Source: Synechococcus sp. AG-686-F08 (GTDB lineage: Bacteria; Cyanobacteriota; Cyanobacteriia; PCC-6307; Cyanobiaceae). Taken from it: a stretch of DNA of 46,924 bases. Each line of letters opens with the position of its first letter. Position 1 is the stretch's first letter. Below, in pieces: positions 9,083 to 21,629 of this stretch. The translations under genes and the position numbers were made by a program. The DNA is taken from positions 1 to 46,924 of the forward strand of contig QCVQ01000010.1 of assembly GCA_003210315.1 (NCBI GenBank). Reading direction: 5' to 3'. The notes below the pieces were generated by a model that searched no databases, was not told the origin of the DNA, and saw only the letters and a list, made by a program, of their open reading frames with translations.

Positions 9083-9109
9083 TTAGGCAGTTTTCTCCGT
9101 GTGACATTG

Positions 9110-9137
9110 AAAAAGCCCCCATTATAGGGGGCTTTGA
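9110..9137 (-). terminator. Intrinsic terminator/attenuator after rpcA
   Basis: Seven-base-pair GC stem (9114-9120 with 9127-9133) and a 6-nt loop, followed on the minus strand by a run of Ts at 9110-9113. It lies between the rpcA stop and the cpcT start, so it probably ends most rpcBA transcripts while read-through supplies the lyases. Confidence 0.75.
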
Positions 9138-9170
9138 TGCATTAACTGATTTGATCCATGCTAGATGGGA

Positions 9171-9659
9171 TCAGGTCAGTGCATTAATTGCATAGTTGAT
9201 GTAGCTATTAGCTTCGGTTGCAGCATCGCCTGAGAGGCCATGGTTGCTTTGAATATGCTTAAGAGCTTCTACGTACCATGAGGGAGAAAGCTCAAAAGTG
9301 CGGTTGATTTCGTCCAGACCAGCAATGAGGTAATCGTCCATTGGGCCTGTACCACCTGCTACCAAGCAATAGGTGATCATTCTCAAGTAGTAGCCGATAT
9401 CACGGGAACACTTTGCTTTGCCTTCAGAGGTGGCCGAGTAATTAGGACCCTCCATCTGAGTGGTGTAGGGAAACTTGGTGTAAACAGCCTGGGTGGCACT
9501 GCTCACCAGAGCGTCAGCCTTTGCGGTGAGGCCTTTGGCAGCATCTAGGCTCGCTTTTGCACGGTTAAAACGTCCAGAAGCTGCTTGTACTTCTGTGTTG
9601 CTCAGGAAACGACCTTGTGAGTCTGCGGCTGCAACCGCTTCGGTAAGTGGGGTTTTCAT
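9171..9659 (-). CDS. rpcA: R-phycocyanin alpha subunit
   Basis: Alpha subunit of the rod phycocyanin, 162 residues as usual, with the globin-like phycobiliprotein fold. It has a single bilin cysteine, Cys84, in [11 protein letters not shown], with the bilin-contacting Arg86 and Asp87. [20 protein letters not shown] is the classic alpha N-terminus. It pairs with RpcB, 39 bp upstream, to make the hexamer next to the allophycocyanin core. Which bilin it carries depends on RpcE/RpcF. Confidence 0.96.
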   Translation of the reverse strand: MKTPLTEAVAAADSQGRFLSNTEVQAASGRFNRAKASLDAAKGLTAKADALVSSATQAVYTKFPYTTQMEGPNYSATSEGKAKCSRDIGYYLRMITYCLVAGGTGPMDDYLIAGLDEINRTFELSPSWYVEALKHIQSNHGLSGDAATEANSYINYAINALT

Positions 9660-9698
9660 TGAGAGAAGAGGGAGGAGAAGTGGAGTTGATTCGCCTGA

Positions 9699-10217
9699 TC
9701 AGGCAACAGATGCAGCTGCACGATCAAAATAAGTACCGATTTCACTGCTCAGCGAAGCGCAATCGCCACTGGAAATCCCTGCACTGTCATTAACGATAGA
9801 AAGCGCTGCGTCCTTCATCAGGTTCACACCAGTTGCAACTGAGGTCCCGGGTGTGCCCAATGCGAGATAGGTCTCACGAAGGCCATTTAAGCAACGATCT
9901 TCAAGCACAGATGCGTCACCAGTGAATGCTGAATAGGTGACGTAACGCAAGATGATCTCCATGTCGCGAAGGCAAGCTGCCATACGACGGGAGGTGTATG
10001 CGTTTCCTCCGGGAGAGATCAGAGCGGGTTGTTGTGCGAACAGTTCGCGCGCAGCATTGGCAACGATTGTGGAGGCGTTGTTGGAAATCCGGCTGACGGC
10101 ATCCAAGCGCTTGTTGCTGCCGGAAACCATGGCAGCCAGAGCATCAATCTCACTGGCACTGATGAACTGTCCCCTGGCGTCGGCCTGGGCGACAACCTTG
10201 GTGAAGGCGTCGAACAT
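9699..10217 (-). CDS. rpcB: R-phycocyanin beta subunit
   Basis: 172 residues, standard phycocyanin beta length. The bilin cysteines are Cys82 ([10 protein letters not shown]) and Cys153 (SGDCASL). There is no cysteine pair at 50/61, which separates it from phycoerythrin beta; position 50 is Thr. SNKRLDAV contains the conserved Asp39. A purine-rich AGGAG lies about 7 nt before the ATG. It is the first gene of rpcBA and is transcribed away from pebA/pebB after a 188-bp leader. Confidence 0.96.
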   Translation of the reverse strand: MFDAFTKVVAQADARGQFISASEIDALAAMVSGSNKRLDAVSRISNNASTIVANAARELFAQQPALISPGGNAYTSRRMAACLRDMEIILRYVTYSAFTGDASVLEDRCLNGLRETYLALGTPGTSVATGVNLMKDAALSIVNDSAGISSGDCASLSSEIGTYFDRAAASVA

Positions 10218-10405
10218 TTTTTACTCCTGCGTGCAATGTCTGGTTAGGTGTCTATGCACCTGAAGGGACATCCTAAGGAAGTCCTTTCGGGTTCAACGCA
10301 ATTCTCGCCAAAGGCCAAGGGCTCCCTTGGAAGCGGTTCATAATGTGTAACTCCTTGTCGGATTTGAGGGTTTCTCAGGCTCACAAGTGCCCAAAAATGG
10401 GTGGT
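10218..10405 (-). promoter_or_regulatory. rpcB: rpcBA upstream region
   Basis: No gene is seen here. It holds inverted repeats such as 10315-10330 (7-nt arms, 2-nt centre), a small AT-loop hairpin at about 10393-10403 next to the pebB stop, and a Shine-Dalgarno AGGAG close to rpcB. It presumably carries the rpcBA promoter and a structured leader; I could not fix -35/-10 boxes with confidence. Confidence 0.4.
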
Positions 10406-11889
<1,484 letters not shown>

Positions 11890-11899
11890 CTAAATGTCC

Positions 11900-12502
11900 T
11901 TACAAAGGATTGGTCTGAGCGAAAGTTTTGGCTTGGTTGGCAATTTTCTCAATATCGGCTTTGCTTGGGCATCGAAATTCTGTGCAGTAGGTGGTCATTG
12001 CGGCACCATTTAAAAACTGAACTGAACTAACTCGCATTCTGATTTGATCGTTGACAAACCAGCAGCGTTCAATTCCAAAATTAGTGTCGTATCGGGTCTT
12101 GATGGTTAGTACTCCGTCAGGAGTGAATTCGTATGTGCTCAGAGCAGGCTTTTTTTCAACATAGCCAATATCTCTTAAAAGATATCCTTGGCCAGAATGT
12201 TCTGGCTTTGGTACATCGATGACAATGGCTGCGTAGTCGTCATTGCGTTTTTCGGCCAGAAGGTTGCTTTCCCACCAAAATCTAGCTCCACCATTGGCTT
12301 CTTTGGCTTCTATCCCAAAGACCTTGCAAACTTTTTCTACTGCGTCATCAGATGCATTGAAGGGTTCAATCACTAAATTCGAGTCGGCCGCTTCATCGTC
12401 TTGGCTATCAAGATGATGAACAACTCGTCTGTTAAGCCATAGTCCGCGGCTGGCTTCGAAAAAGTCCTCCATTGTGACCGGAGGATTGTCTGTCAAAGTC
12501 AT
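11900..12502 (-). CDS. cpeU: CpcS/CpeS-family bilin lyase (CpeU-like)
   Basis: S-type lyase, 200 residues, lipocalin-like beta-barrel. Recognisable blocks are the N-terminal MEDFFEASRGLWLNRR, QGYLLRDIGYVEK, and RCWFVNDQIRMRVSSV followed by a Cys/Thr strand. S-type enzymes attach bilins to Cys82-type sites of beta subunits. It is longer than, and diverged from, the CpeS at 24829, so it is likely the CpeU paralogue. The start overlaps the stop of the upstream 77-residue gene by 4 bp. Family firm, exact symbol tentative. Confidence 0.8.
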   Translation of the reverse strand: MTLTDNPPVTMEDFFEASRGLWLNRRVVHHLDSQDDEAADSNLVIEPFNASDDAVEKVCKVFGIEAKEANGGARFWWESNLLAEKRNDDYAAIVIDVPKPEHSGQGYLLRDIGYVEKKPALSTYEFTPDGVLTIKTRYDTNFGIERCWFVNDQIRMRVSSVQFLNGAAMTTYCTEFRCPSKADIEKIANQAKTFAQTNPL

Positions 12503-12732
12503 GTTTGACTCTCTTGCGTATCTCGTTGAAGTTTTAGTTGGGTGAGAATTGCATCAATCCGAGTTAGTTCAGGATGCTCGTTGATTGTTGCATCGATTTT
12601 CTTTTGTGATAAACGAAGCTTTTTGCCCAGGCCCACTACATCATCGAACAGTCGTTCTCTATAAGCAGTCAATTCTGTGATTGTTTCGATCAGCTCTTCA
12701 AGTGAAGGTGCCTGACTTGTTTGTTCCGTCAT
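12499..12732 (-). CDS. Small conserved unknown protein heading the peb operon
   Basis: 77 residues from ATG 12732; a longer in-frame start at 12786 adds an implausible N-terminus. I do not recognise the family. It appears all alpha-helical and charged (EELIETITELTAYRERLFDD then KKLRLSQKKIDATI), with no membrane segment. It is first in an operon with the S-type lyase, pebA and pebB (4 bp overlap with the lyase), so a role in bilin synthesis or attachment, possibly as a helper, is a reasonable inference. Confidence 0.65.
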   Translation of the reverse strand: MTEQTSQAPSLEELIETITELTAYRERLFDDVVGLGKKLRLSQKKIDATINEHPELTRIDAILTQLKLQRDTQESQT

Positions 12733-13651
<919 letters not shown>

Positions 13652-13701
13652 TCTGGAATAAAGGCTTACTTTCTCCGTTCTCAGACACTATTCATCTCTA
13701 G

Positions 13702-14205
<504 letters not shown>

Positions 14206-14226
14206 GAAGCATTGTTATTGTCTCAA

Positions 14227-14252
14227 GGAGAGCATATGCTCTCCTTTTTTTT
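14227..14252 (+). terminator. Intrinsic terminator of cpeBA
   Basis: Self-complementary 18-nt hairpin at 14227-14244 followed by eight Ts at 14245-14252, 21 bp after the cpeA stop on the plus strand. It is a textbook Rho-independent terminator. Confidence 0.9.
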
Positions 14253-14259
14253 GCCTAAT

Positions 14260-15192
14260 TTATTTGTTAGTCGTTTTATTGATTTGATTAATGGCTAGCT
14301 CTAAAACATTCAAGACAACCTTATCCTCTTCTTTGTCAAGCCTGTCCTGAAGTGCCTCGATCGAATTTGTCGCGCAAAGCTTCATCAATGACAGTGCACT
14401 ATTCTTTCTTACCCAGGAATCAGGATCAGAAAGTAGAGGTATTAGAAGTGGGGCATCTCGTGTTGTATCACCAATTTGACCTAGGAATGTTGCTGCTTCT
14501 GCACGAATTTCAGCACAAGAGTCAGATAAAGCATTAATCAATATTTTCCTATCCTCTTCTATCTCTAACGTTTGAATTTGGCTGCTTAAGGCAAGTATCG
14601 ACGCTTTTCGAACATTCAAATTTTCTGACTTGGCAGCCTTCCGCAGTTCTCTTGGTGCTCGGTCGCCTATTAGAGTGAGTGCCCAATTTGCGAGGCCAAT
14701 CTGCATTTCAGTGCTGTTTGGATTCTCAACAATACTCAAAATCACTGCGATTGATTTTTCACCCATCGCAGCCATGGCACCCATGGTTGAACCTTGAACA
14801 ACTGAGTCGACGTCTGAAAGAAAAGCTGTTTCTAAGTCAGGCAGACTGGCAGGATCTGCAATCAGAATAAGAGTTTTGGCCGCTGCCCTTCTTACTGTGA
14901 CTTGACTGCTATTTTTCATTGCCTGACATAAGGCCGGTACAGCCGCTTTGCCAACTGATCCAAGGCTTTCAGAGAAACTGCGACGTAATAACCCTCGAGG
15001 GTCACCGAGTCCAGCTATCATCGTATCTATTGATTCAGGATCAGAATCAATCGGCAATCCTGACGTTAGTTTCTCTTTGAGATGAGTGGCTAGATCAAGA
15101 GCTTCCTGATCGCTAAGCTGTATTTCAGCAGAACCACTATCTTCGAGGATGTCTGTTGGATTCAACCGCCGAGAAAGGCCATTCGTCTCCAT
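14260..15192 (-). CDS. E/F-type bilin lyase, MpeU/MpeV/CpeF family
   Basis: 310 residues from ATG 15192 (longer starts would run into the divergent neighbour). HEAT repeats occur throughout ([46 protein letters not shown]). It clearly resembles the protein at 18180-19085 along its whole length, including the shared opening LxxQEALxLATxLKxKL and the MVAGLGD/MIAGLGD segment. This family ligates, and in some members isomerises, bilins at doubly linked or alpha sites of phycoerythrin. Lying next to cpeA, it may be MpeV/CpeF acting on CpeB Cys50/61. Family firm, member tentative. Confidence 0.8.
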   Translation of the reverse strand: METNGLSRRLNPTDILEDSGSAEIQLSDQEALDLATHLKEKLTSGLPIDSDPESIDTMIAGLGDPRGLLRRSFSESLGSVGKAAVPALCQAMKNSSQVTVRRAAAKTLILIADPASLPDLETAFLSDVDSVVQGSTMGAMAAMGEKSIAVILSIVENPNSTEMQIGLANWALTLIGDRAPRELRKAAKSENLNVRKASILALSSQIQTLEIEEDRKILINALSDSCAEIRAEAATFLGQIGDTTRDAPLLIPLLSDPDSWVRKNSALSLMKLCATNSIEALQDRLDKEEDKVVLNVLELAINQINKTTNK

Positions 15193-15241
15193 AATTCCTA
15201 GTTTTAACTCTATCCAATCTCTCCTGACAATAGTCGAAACC

Positions 15242-15670
15242 ATGACCACTTTCGTTTTATCGCATAATCTACAAATTAATTCCGAATCTACACCGCCTTT
15301 CTCTGGGGAAGTTTTGGCTTCTGGTCTAGTCGGTAGCTCATCAGTCCTTAAATCTGCGGTTGCTTTGAATCATTCGCATTGGCTAGTAAGGATTGAATCT
15401 GATCTGTCTCCAGCAGATATGGCAATTGAACTCGTTAAATCTTGGAAGTTTTTTAGACTTGATCAAGGTCATTCAGTTGATCATTCATGGATTGCTCTAG
15501 GAGGACGAAAAGATTCTGCAGCAATGACAAGTTCTGCACCCTTGCAAGAAGGCTATTGGGGTGTTGATGTTGTTGAGTGCTTAAACCCAGATGCGTTCCT
15601 TGAGAGTATCAATTGGGATGCTCTCAAGTCAGCAAGGCCAGAGGATTCAGTCTTCGAATATAGAAATTAG
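15242..15670 (+). CDS. Unknown phycobilisome-region protein
   Basis: 142 residues from ATG 15242; I do not recognise it. It looks globular, with no signal peptide or membrane segment, and is Ser-rich with several Trp ([25 protein letters not shown]). It starts 49 bp from the divergent lyase gene, so the two share a compact promoter region, and it converges on the CpcD-like gene after 15 bp. A role in pigment assembly is inferred from position only. Confidence 0.6.
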   Translation: MTTFVLSHNLQINSESTPPFSGEVLASGLVGSSSVLKSAVALNHSHWLVRIESDLSPADMAIELVKSWKFFRLDQGHSVDHSWIALGGRKDSAAMTSSAPLQEGYWGVDVVECLNPDAFLESINWDALKSARPEDSVFEYRN

Positions 15671-15685
15671 TATTCGATAGTACTA

Positions 15686-16015
15686 CTAGCTCTTTTTCCT
15701 GGTTCTGCGAGTCGTTGTTTTTCTCTCTTTTCTGGGTTCTGATTTCAACGCAGTTTCTTTGGTACTGACTTTTTCCATTTCCCGCTTTGATTGTCTTGAC
15801 TCCGAGGGAGTAGCAGCTTTTTTACCAGCTTTATTGATTTCCTCTCCTGTACTGACACTGGTAACAGCAGTAACAGTGATGCCAGCCTTGCGCATTGCTT
15901 GAATACTTTGACTCAGCAAGTTAAAAGGAATTTGAATACTTGTGGATGTTGTTGGTCTTGATCGGTTAAAGGCAATTGTCTTTACAAAAAATGAGTTGCT
16001 TGAAAAGGGTCCCAT
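15686..16015 (-). CDS. Small CpcD-like domain protein with a basic tail
   Basis: 109 residues. Residues about 10-52 (FVKTIAFNRSRPTTSTSIQI, then PFNLLSQSIQAMRKAGITVT) follow the CpcD/rod-capping linker pattern: a beta strand, then a (V/I)P(Y/F)xxLSQxxQ helix and a glycine before the last strand. The second half is Lys/Arg-rich and low-complexity, ending in TTTRRTRKKS. There is no PBS-linker domain, so it could cap a rod end or bind a negatively charged partner. It is divergent from cpeY. Domain call by eye; function inferred. Confidence 0.65.
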   Translation of the reverse strand: MGPFSSNSFFVKTIAFNRSRPTTSTSIQIPFNLLSQSIQAMRKAGITVTAVTSVSTGEEINKAGKKAATPSESRQSKREMEKVSTKETALKSEPRKERKTTTRRTRKKS

Positions 16016-16128
16016 CGATTCAATCTTGACTGGCCTAAGATTATGGCCTCATCATCATTTCTGCAAGGCTTCTGAATATACCTTTTCGATGACAGAGAAT
16101 TGGTAAAAGTTTTATGAAGAAGTGCTAG

Positions 16129-16134
16129 TATAAT
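16129..16134 (+). promoter_or_regulatory. cpeY: Candidate -10 box for cpeY
   Basis: Perfect TATAAT 21 bp before the cpeY TTG start. No good -35 is visible at 17 bp, so it may depend on an activator. It would give a very short leader. Confidence 0.4.
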
Positions 16135-16155
16135 AACATTGCCTATGTTCTTGTT

Positions 16156-17484
16156 TTGCATACGACCGCAAGATTTAACAACATCCATCCCGGCCTGACC
16201 TGTGAGCATGCACGATATTTACTGACGAAATCTGCCAGTGAACAAGAATCGGAAAGTGATTTTTATACAGCAGCAGCACACTTAATCAATTGTCCTTGCG
16301 TAGAGACTGAAAAAGCACTGATTGAATTTCTGGAATATCGTTTATCTTCTTGTCAGTCAGTCAAAATTGCCAAACGCAAAATTGTTGAAGTTTTGGCGCG
16401 TCTTGGATACATGGATGCAGTTCCTGCGATCGGTAAGTGCTTATGGTCCGACGATGTCTATTTAGTAGAAAATACTGTTTGGTCATTGCAAATACTGAAA
16501 TGTCAAGATCATGTGCTTATTGAGAAAATGATCGATATCCTTCAAAGTGATGTAGCTAATCAGAGAATTATTATTCAATGCATGGCTTCTTTAGATGTTC
16601 ACGAAAGTGTTGATGTGATTTATCCTTTCCAGTTTAGTTCTGTTCCTGGAATTAAAGGAGCAGCAATTTCTGCCATTGCCAACCTAACTCGTAATTGTGA
16701 AAGAGTTTCTGAGATTTCTTTGAATTTGCTTTTGCCTAATCAAATGGATAGGCATTTCGCCATACAAGATCTGATCGATGCGAATGCTACCGATCAGATT
16801 CCTGAAATCTTTTCTTCTCCTGTTTCGCCTGCTTTTAAATTGCGTGCTGTTCGTAATTTATATGGCGATAACGTTGTTGATCGAATTGACTCCTGTTTGC
16901 TTTCCTCTCTGGATTCTCTCCTTTCCTGTGATGTGTCTGTGATTAATTGTGTTCATCGATATGATGAGACTCCCTCTGGAGAGTTTCTGATTAGAGATTT
17001 GTATAATACTGACTTTAGTCGATGTTATTTAGCGCTAAAATTTCTATCCACGAGTCCTGCTCCTGAAATTTTCCCGCTGTTGAAGGACTCATGGATTCGG
17101 GAAGCACATAATGATTATGGCGCTCATTATTGCTTTGTTTCTCTTCTTGGCATGATTAAGGATTGGCCTAAGGAGGCTGAGCCTTGGATTATTGAAGTTC
17201 TTACCTCGTCAATTTTTAACATCAGACCGCAATTTCAGAAGAGTAGAGCTGCATCTGCATTGGCACTTGCTAAGCAGTATCCGAGGATGTTCTGTGAGTT
17301 AATGGCCGAGATTTTATCTTCTCATGATTCTTTGCCCTGGGATATGCGCTATGCATTGATTCAAGCTATAGACAATTATTCTGAACTAGACACGGCATCC
17401 AAAAACAAGATGATTTTAGAAATTTCAGAGCATGACAAAGATCTTTTTGTTCAGGCCAGAGCACGCAGAGCACTAGCGATATAG
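16156..17484 (+). CDS. cpeY: Phycoerythrin alpha-subunit bilin lyase CpeY
   Basis: 442 residues, the CpeY size. The N-terminal layout matches the family: a helix, then DFYTAAAHLINCP, then paired Lys/Arg KIAKRKIVEVLARLGYMDAV. HEAT repeats continue to the end, with the family block DYGAHYCFVSLLGMI near residue 330. CpeY attaches phycoerythrobilin to Cys82 of CpeA with help from CpeZ, the next gene. No ATG is available; TTG at 16156 is the only start that keeps the N-terminus, just after TATAAT. Confidence 0.87.
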   Translation: MHTTARFNNIHPGLTCEHARYLLTKSASEQESESDFYTAAAHLINCPCVETEKALIEFLEYRLSSCQSVKIAKRKIVEVLARLGYMDAVPAIGKCLWSDDVYLVENTVWSLQILKCQDHVLIEKMIDILQSDVANQRIIIQCMASLDVHESVDVIYPFQFSSVPGIKGAAISAIANLTRNCERVSEISLNLLLPNQMDRHFAIQDLIDANATDQIPEIFSSPVSPAFKLRAVRNLYGDNVVDRIDSCLLSSLDSLLSCDVSVINCVHRYDETPSGEFLIRDLYNTDFSRCYLALKFLSTSPAPEIFPLLKDSWIREAHNDYGAHYCFVSLLGMIKDWPKEAEPWIIEVLTSSIFNIRPQFQKSRAASALALAKQYPRMFCELMAEILSSHDSLPWDMRYALIQAIDNYSELDTASKNKMILEISEHDKDLFVQARARRALAI

Positions 17485-17556
17485 GCCATTGCAATTTGTT
17501 ATTTAAAGGCCATTGCTATTGGCCCCTGCTAAGCTCGTAAATATTTCTCTTGTGTT

Positions 17557-18183
17557 GTGGATCCAATAATATCTTTAGATGATCTGTTTCTAGATTTATC
17601 ACATCCTAATCCGAATATTAGAATGGAGGCATGTGTAGTAATGTCAGAAAATTATTTTGATGAGGCTCTGCCTCGACTTCTTGAGCTTTTAAATGATCCT
17701 GACCCCACGATCTATCGCACAGCTGTTAAAGGTCTAGGTGTGTTTGGTCATCGGGTTGTGCTTCCTCTCCTCGAACTTTATAAAACAACCAGTAATGCTA
17801 CGGTCAAAGCCTGCTGTATTAAGGCTTTTGTTCAAGTTGCTGTGAATTTTCCAGAAGTGACTTTCCCAAATGAAGCCATCATTGTATTAGAGAGTGCCCT
17901 AGATGATGCTAATCCTGTAGTGTCCCAATCTGCATTAATGACTCTTGGGCATTTTGCAAAACAAGAGTATGAGAAGGAACGTGTTGTTCCAATTCTAATT
18001 AAGGCATGTAACAGTGCAAATATAGCTCATGTTCAATCAGCGGTGATGTCTCTTGCTGAAGTGGAATCTACACAGGTAGATCAGTGTTATTCGAGTATGA
18101 TTAATACTGATTCTACAGATCCATTGATTAGGGAAATCCTGGAATCAAGTATGTCTCGTCGCCAAAGTCTTTTTGGTGGTTAG
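17557..18183 (+). CDS. cpeZ: Phycoerythrin lyase partner CpeZ
   Basis: 208 residues of HEAT repeats (NIRMEACVVMSENYFDEALP, TIYRTAVKGLGVFGHR, VSQSALMTLGHFAKQ). CpeZ is the F-type partner or chaperone that assists CpeY and other lyases. It follows cpeY by 72 bp. A GTG start at 17557 is used since no ATG fits. The stop overlaps the stop of the convergent mpeU gene by 4 bp, so the two transcripts would be complementary at their ends. Confidence 0.85.
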   Translation: MDPIISLDDLFLDLSHPNPNIRMEACVVMSENYFDEALPRLLELLNDPDPTIYRTAVKGLGVFGHRVVLPLLELYKTTSNATVKACCIKAFVQVAVNFPEVTFPNEAIIVLESALDDANPVVSQSALMTLGHFAKQEYEKERVVPILIKACNSANIAHVQSAVMSLAEVESTQVDQCYSSMINTDSTDPLIREILESSMSRRQSLFGG

Positions 18184-19085
18184 GTTGTATCTCTCCGGTT
18201 TACCAGCTGATTCCTGGCAACGATGAGTACTCCTTTAACTTGCTCATCAGATTCTTTGAGAATTGCATTCTCGATAGAATCAATTGAAATCACTGATTCC
18301 ATTTTCATGAGTGATAATGCAGTGTTTTTGCGTACCTGATCATTTTCGTCTCGTAATAATTCGTGGAGTTGATTTGCGGCCTCTTCTTGGTCCATTGATT
18401 TCCCTACGATTGTTGCGGCTTCTGCACGCACCTCGCTATCTGGATCTTTTAGAGCATTCAGTATTAATAATCGTACTTCGGTATTTTCGTGCTTTTGGGC
18501 TTGTTCCGCTAAAGCACTTAGTGCAGCTATCCTTATCTCCGGATTTGTAGAACTTACCGCCGAATGAAAGGCCATAGGGCTCTTAGAACCTATGAAACCT
18601 AATGCAAGATTGATTAATCCTATTTGAAATGCTGTGCACTTTGTTTCAGTTAAAATCTTCAGTAATGGCTGAATTGATGGTTCTCCTATGGTGGCCATTG
18701 CCCCAGCTGATGAACCTTGCACGACAGGATCTTCATCGGTCTCAAATGCTTTGATGAGATTTGGGAGTGCTTTTTTATCTCCAATAATATTTAGTGTTTT
18801 AGCTGAGGCTCTTCTAATGATGATATTAGAACTGTTTTTTAATGCTTCACATAATATTGGGATGGCTTCTTCACCAACTGAGCCGAGGCTTTTCGCAAAG
18901 GTTAATCTCAATTCCCCTCTATTGTCACCTAATCCAGCAACCATTCTATTGATGGATTCGAGATCTGAATTTGGGATTTCTCCATCACTCAATTTTTGCT
19001 TTAATGTCGTCGCAAGTTCTAGTGCTTCTTCTTGGGTCAGTGTCTCGCTTTTCATGTCTTCACTCTGAGATTGGACTCCTGTCAT
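18180..19085 (-). CDS. mpeU: Phycoerythrin bilin lyase(-isomerase), MpeU type
   Basis: 301 residues, HEAT-repeat E/F-type lyase (IIRRASAKTLNIIGDKKALP, IRIAALSALAEQAQ, VRAEAATIVGKS). It lies directly downstream of mpeC, in line with mpeY-mpeB-mpeA-mpeC, which suggests a class II phycoerythrin substrate. MpeU is known to be needed for phycourobilin-rich, blue-light-tuned phycoerythrin. A paralogue sits at 14260-15192; exchange of the names MpeU and MpeV between the two is possible. Confidence 0.78.
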   Translation of the reverse strand: MTGVQSQSEDMKSETLTQEEALELATTLKQKLSDGEIPNSDLESINRMVAGLGDNRGELRLTFAKSLGSVGEEAIPILCEALKNSSNIIIRRASAKTLNIIGDKKALPNLIKAFETDEDPVVQGSSAGAMATIGEPSIQPLLKILTETKCTAFQIGLINLALGFIGSKSPMAFHSAVSSTNPEIRIAALSALAEQAQKHENTEVRLLILNALKDPDSEVRAEAATIVGKSMDQEEAANQLHELLRDENDQVRKNTALSLMKMESVISIDSIENAILKESDEQVKGVLIVARNQLVNRRDTT

Positions 19086-19146
19086 TTTTAGGCTAGTACT
19101 TCCTGCTTGAATCTAGCCGATCTTTTCTGAGCAAACTTGCTCATAA

Positions 19147-19177
19147 GAAAAGCCCCCATTTTGGATGAGGGCTTTTG
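19147..19177 (-). terminator. Terminator between mpeC and mpeU
   Basis: Inverted repeat with 8-nt arms (19148-19155 and 19169-19176) whose outer ends are A/T runs, so each strand reads stem then Ts. It lies 25 bp after the mpeC stop and should limit read-through into mpeU. Confidence 0.7.
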
Positions 19178-19200
19178 CTATTCATTCCGAGATTTTGAAT

Positions 19201-20082
19201 CTAGAAGAAGATTCCAAATGGACGGAATGGCACATAATCACTCATTGCTGGTGGGTTATGGCCTGTGTACTGTTGCTGAGGCAGTTTTACAGGTATTTTT
19301 GTAACAGATACATAGGAGAAAGGCTGCGGCTTGGTGCTCTCTCTAAGGGCATTTGCCAAAGCGTTAACGGTTTTACTTTGTCTGCCCTGTGCGTTATCGC
19401 TGATCGCTACTTTCATCCCTCCAAGATCCCTCATGAGGTTGTAGGAACGAGTGAACATTCCTGCATATGAATCTTGAGTGCGCTCGTAGGGAACGATGTC
19501 GCTACCGAATACTTCGGTGTATTCCGCAGAATTAGTCAGTGCATCAACCAGAGCATCGAAGCCTTGTTCTGCTTGTAGCTTGATGTGATTCTGAACCTCG
19601 GCTTGATTGAGGGGTGCTCTACCAAGAAGATGCTTGAAGTTTAGTTCGATGCCTCTCTGCGCTCCCACTGCGTGGAAGAAGTTGTCTTTGTAGAAGGTTG
19701 ACTTTGCCAATCCATTTACAAAATTACGGACATTGATTTCTCCATTAAGGAGCCTTGCTTCCAGTGATGTCTCTTTCTGGCTTTCTGTAGGGGGCATGTT
19801 GCCCAGGACCTGGCGATATGCGGCCTTGATGACACGCTTGAGTGCTTCGGTGTCACCTGGGCTGTATCTGTCAGCTACGACTCCGAATGGACATTCAGAA
19901 TGAAGTCTTGGTCCTATACCAATTCCCGATGCAGCACAGTGTTTTCTCTTGTATTCCGCTCTTGCATCAGAAGGGGTATACGGAACTGTACTTTTGCCAG
20001 CTTTGTTAGCTGTGGAGAATGAAGCTGGACCTGTCCTGGTTGCCGAGGTCAGGGATTTTAGGCTGGTTTCTGCTCCGAGCAT
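19201..20082 (-). CDS. mpeC: Phycoerythrin II rod linker / gamma subunit
   Basis: 293 residues. The N-terminal extension carries Cys49 in KRKHCAASGIGIGPR, the known phycourobilin attachment position of MpeC. A PBS-linker (Pfam00427-type) domain spans about residues 75-230 (IKAAYRQVLGN, RNFVNGLAKSTFYK, FKHLLGRAPLNQAEV, NSAEYTEVFG). The C-terminus lacks a CpcD domain. It links class II phycoerythrin hexamers and is itself a pigment. It lies between mpeA (with terminator) and mpeU. Confidence 0.94.
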   Translation of the reverse strand: MLGAETSLKSLTSATRTGPASFSTANKAGKSTVPYTPSDARAEYKRKHCAASGIGIGPRLHSECPFGVVADRYSPGDTEALKRVIKAAYRQVLGNMPPTESQKETSLEARLLNGEINVRNFVNGLAKSTFYKDNFFHAVGAQRGIELNFKHLLGRAPLNQAEVQNHIKLQAEQGFDALVDALTNSAEYTEVFGSDIVPYERTQDSYAGMFTRSYNLMRDLGGMKVAISDNAQGRQSKTVNALANALRESTKPQPFSYVSVTKIPVKLPQQQYTGHNPPAMSDYVPFRPFGIFF

Positions 20083-20290
20083 GTTGAAGATGGGGGTGTG
20101 GTGGTTTGAATGCGCCTCTACATCTCAGGGCAAGAAATCAATTATGCCTTGAAATTGTATTGCGTAATATTGCCCAATCAGGACTCGTCAAAGAGTTGTA
20201 TTTTCTTTTGAAAGAAAAACTCAATGTCGATATCCTTCCTGATTTTCTATGCTTTAGGGAAGACTTTGCCTTGGCCAAAGTAAATTCCTG

Positions 20291-20318
20291 AAAAAAAAGG
20301 GTGGGCATTGCCCACCCC
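20291..20318 (-). terminator. Intrinsic terminator of mpeBA
   Basis: Eight-base-pair GC stem (20299-20306 with 20310-20317), 3-nt loop, then eight Ts on the minus strand (As at 20291-20298). It lies between the mpeA stop and the mpeC start and should set a high mpeBA:mpeC transcript ratio. A second AT-rich hairpin lies nearer mpeA at about 20337-20358. Confidence 0.88.
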
Positions 20319-20358
20319 GTTGTTCCATGCGGAATAAATTAATACCTAAAGGTATTAA

Positions 20359-20883
<525 letters not shown>

Positions 20884-20899
20884 TTAAATGAGATCAGGT

Positions 20900-21595
<696 letters not shown>

Positions 21596-21629
21596 TTACC
21601 CACAGGGCTTTTGGGTGGCTTGTAAGCCA

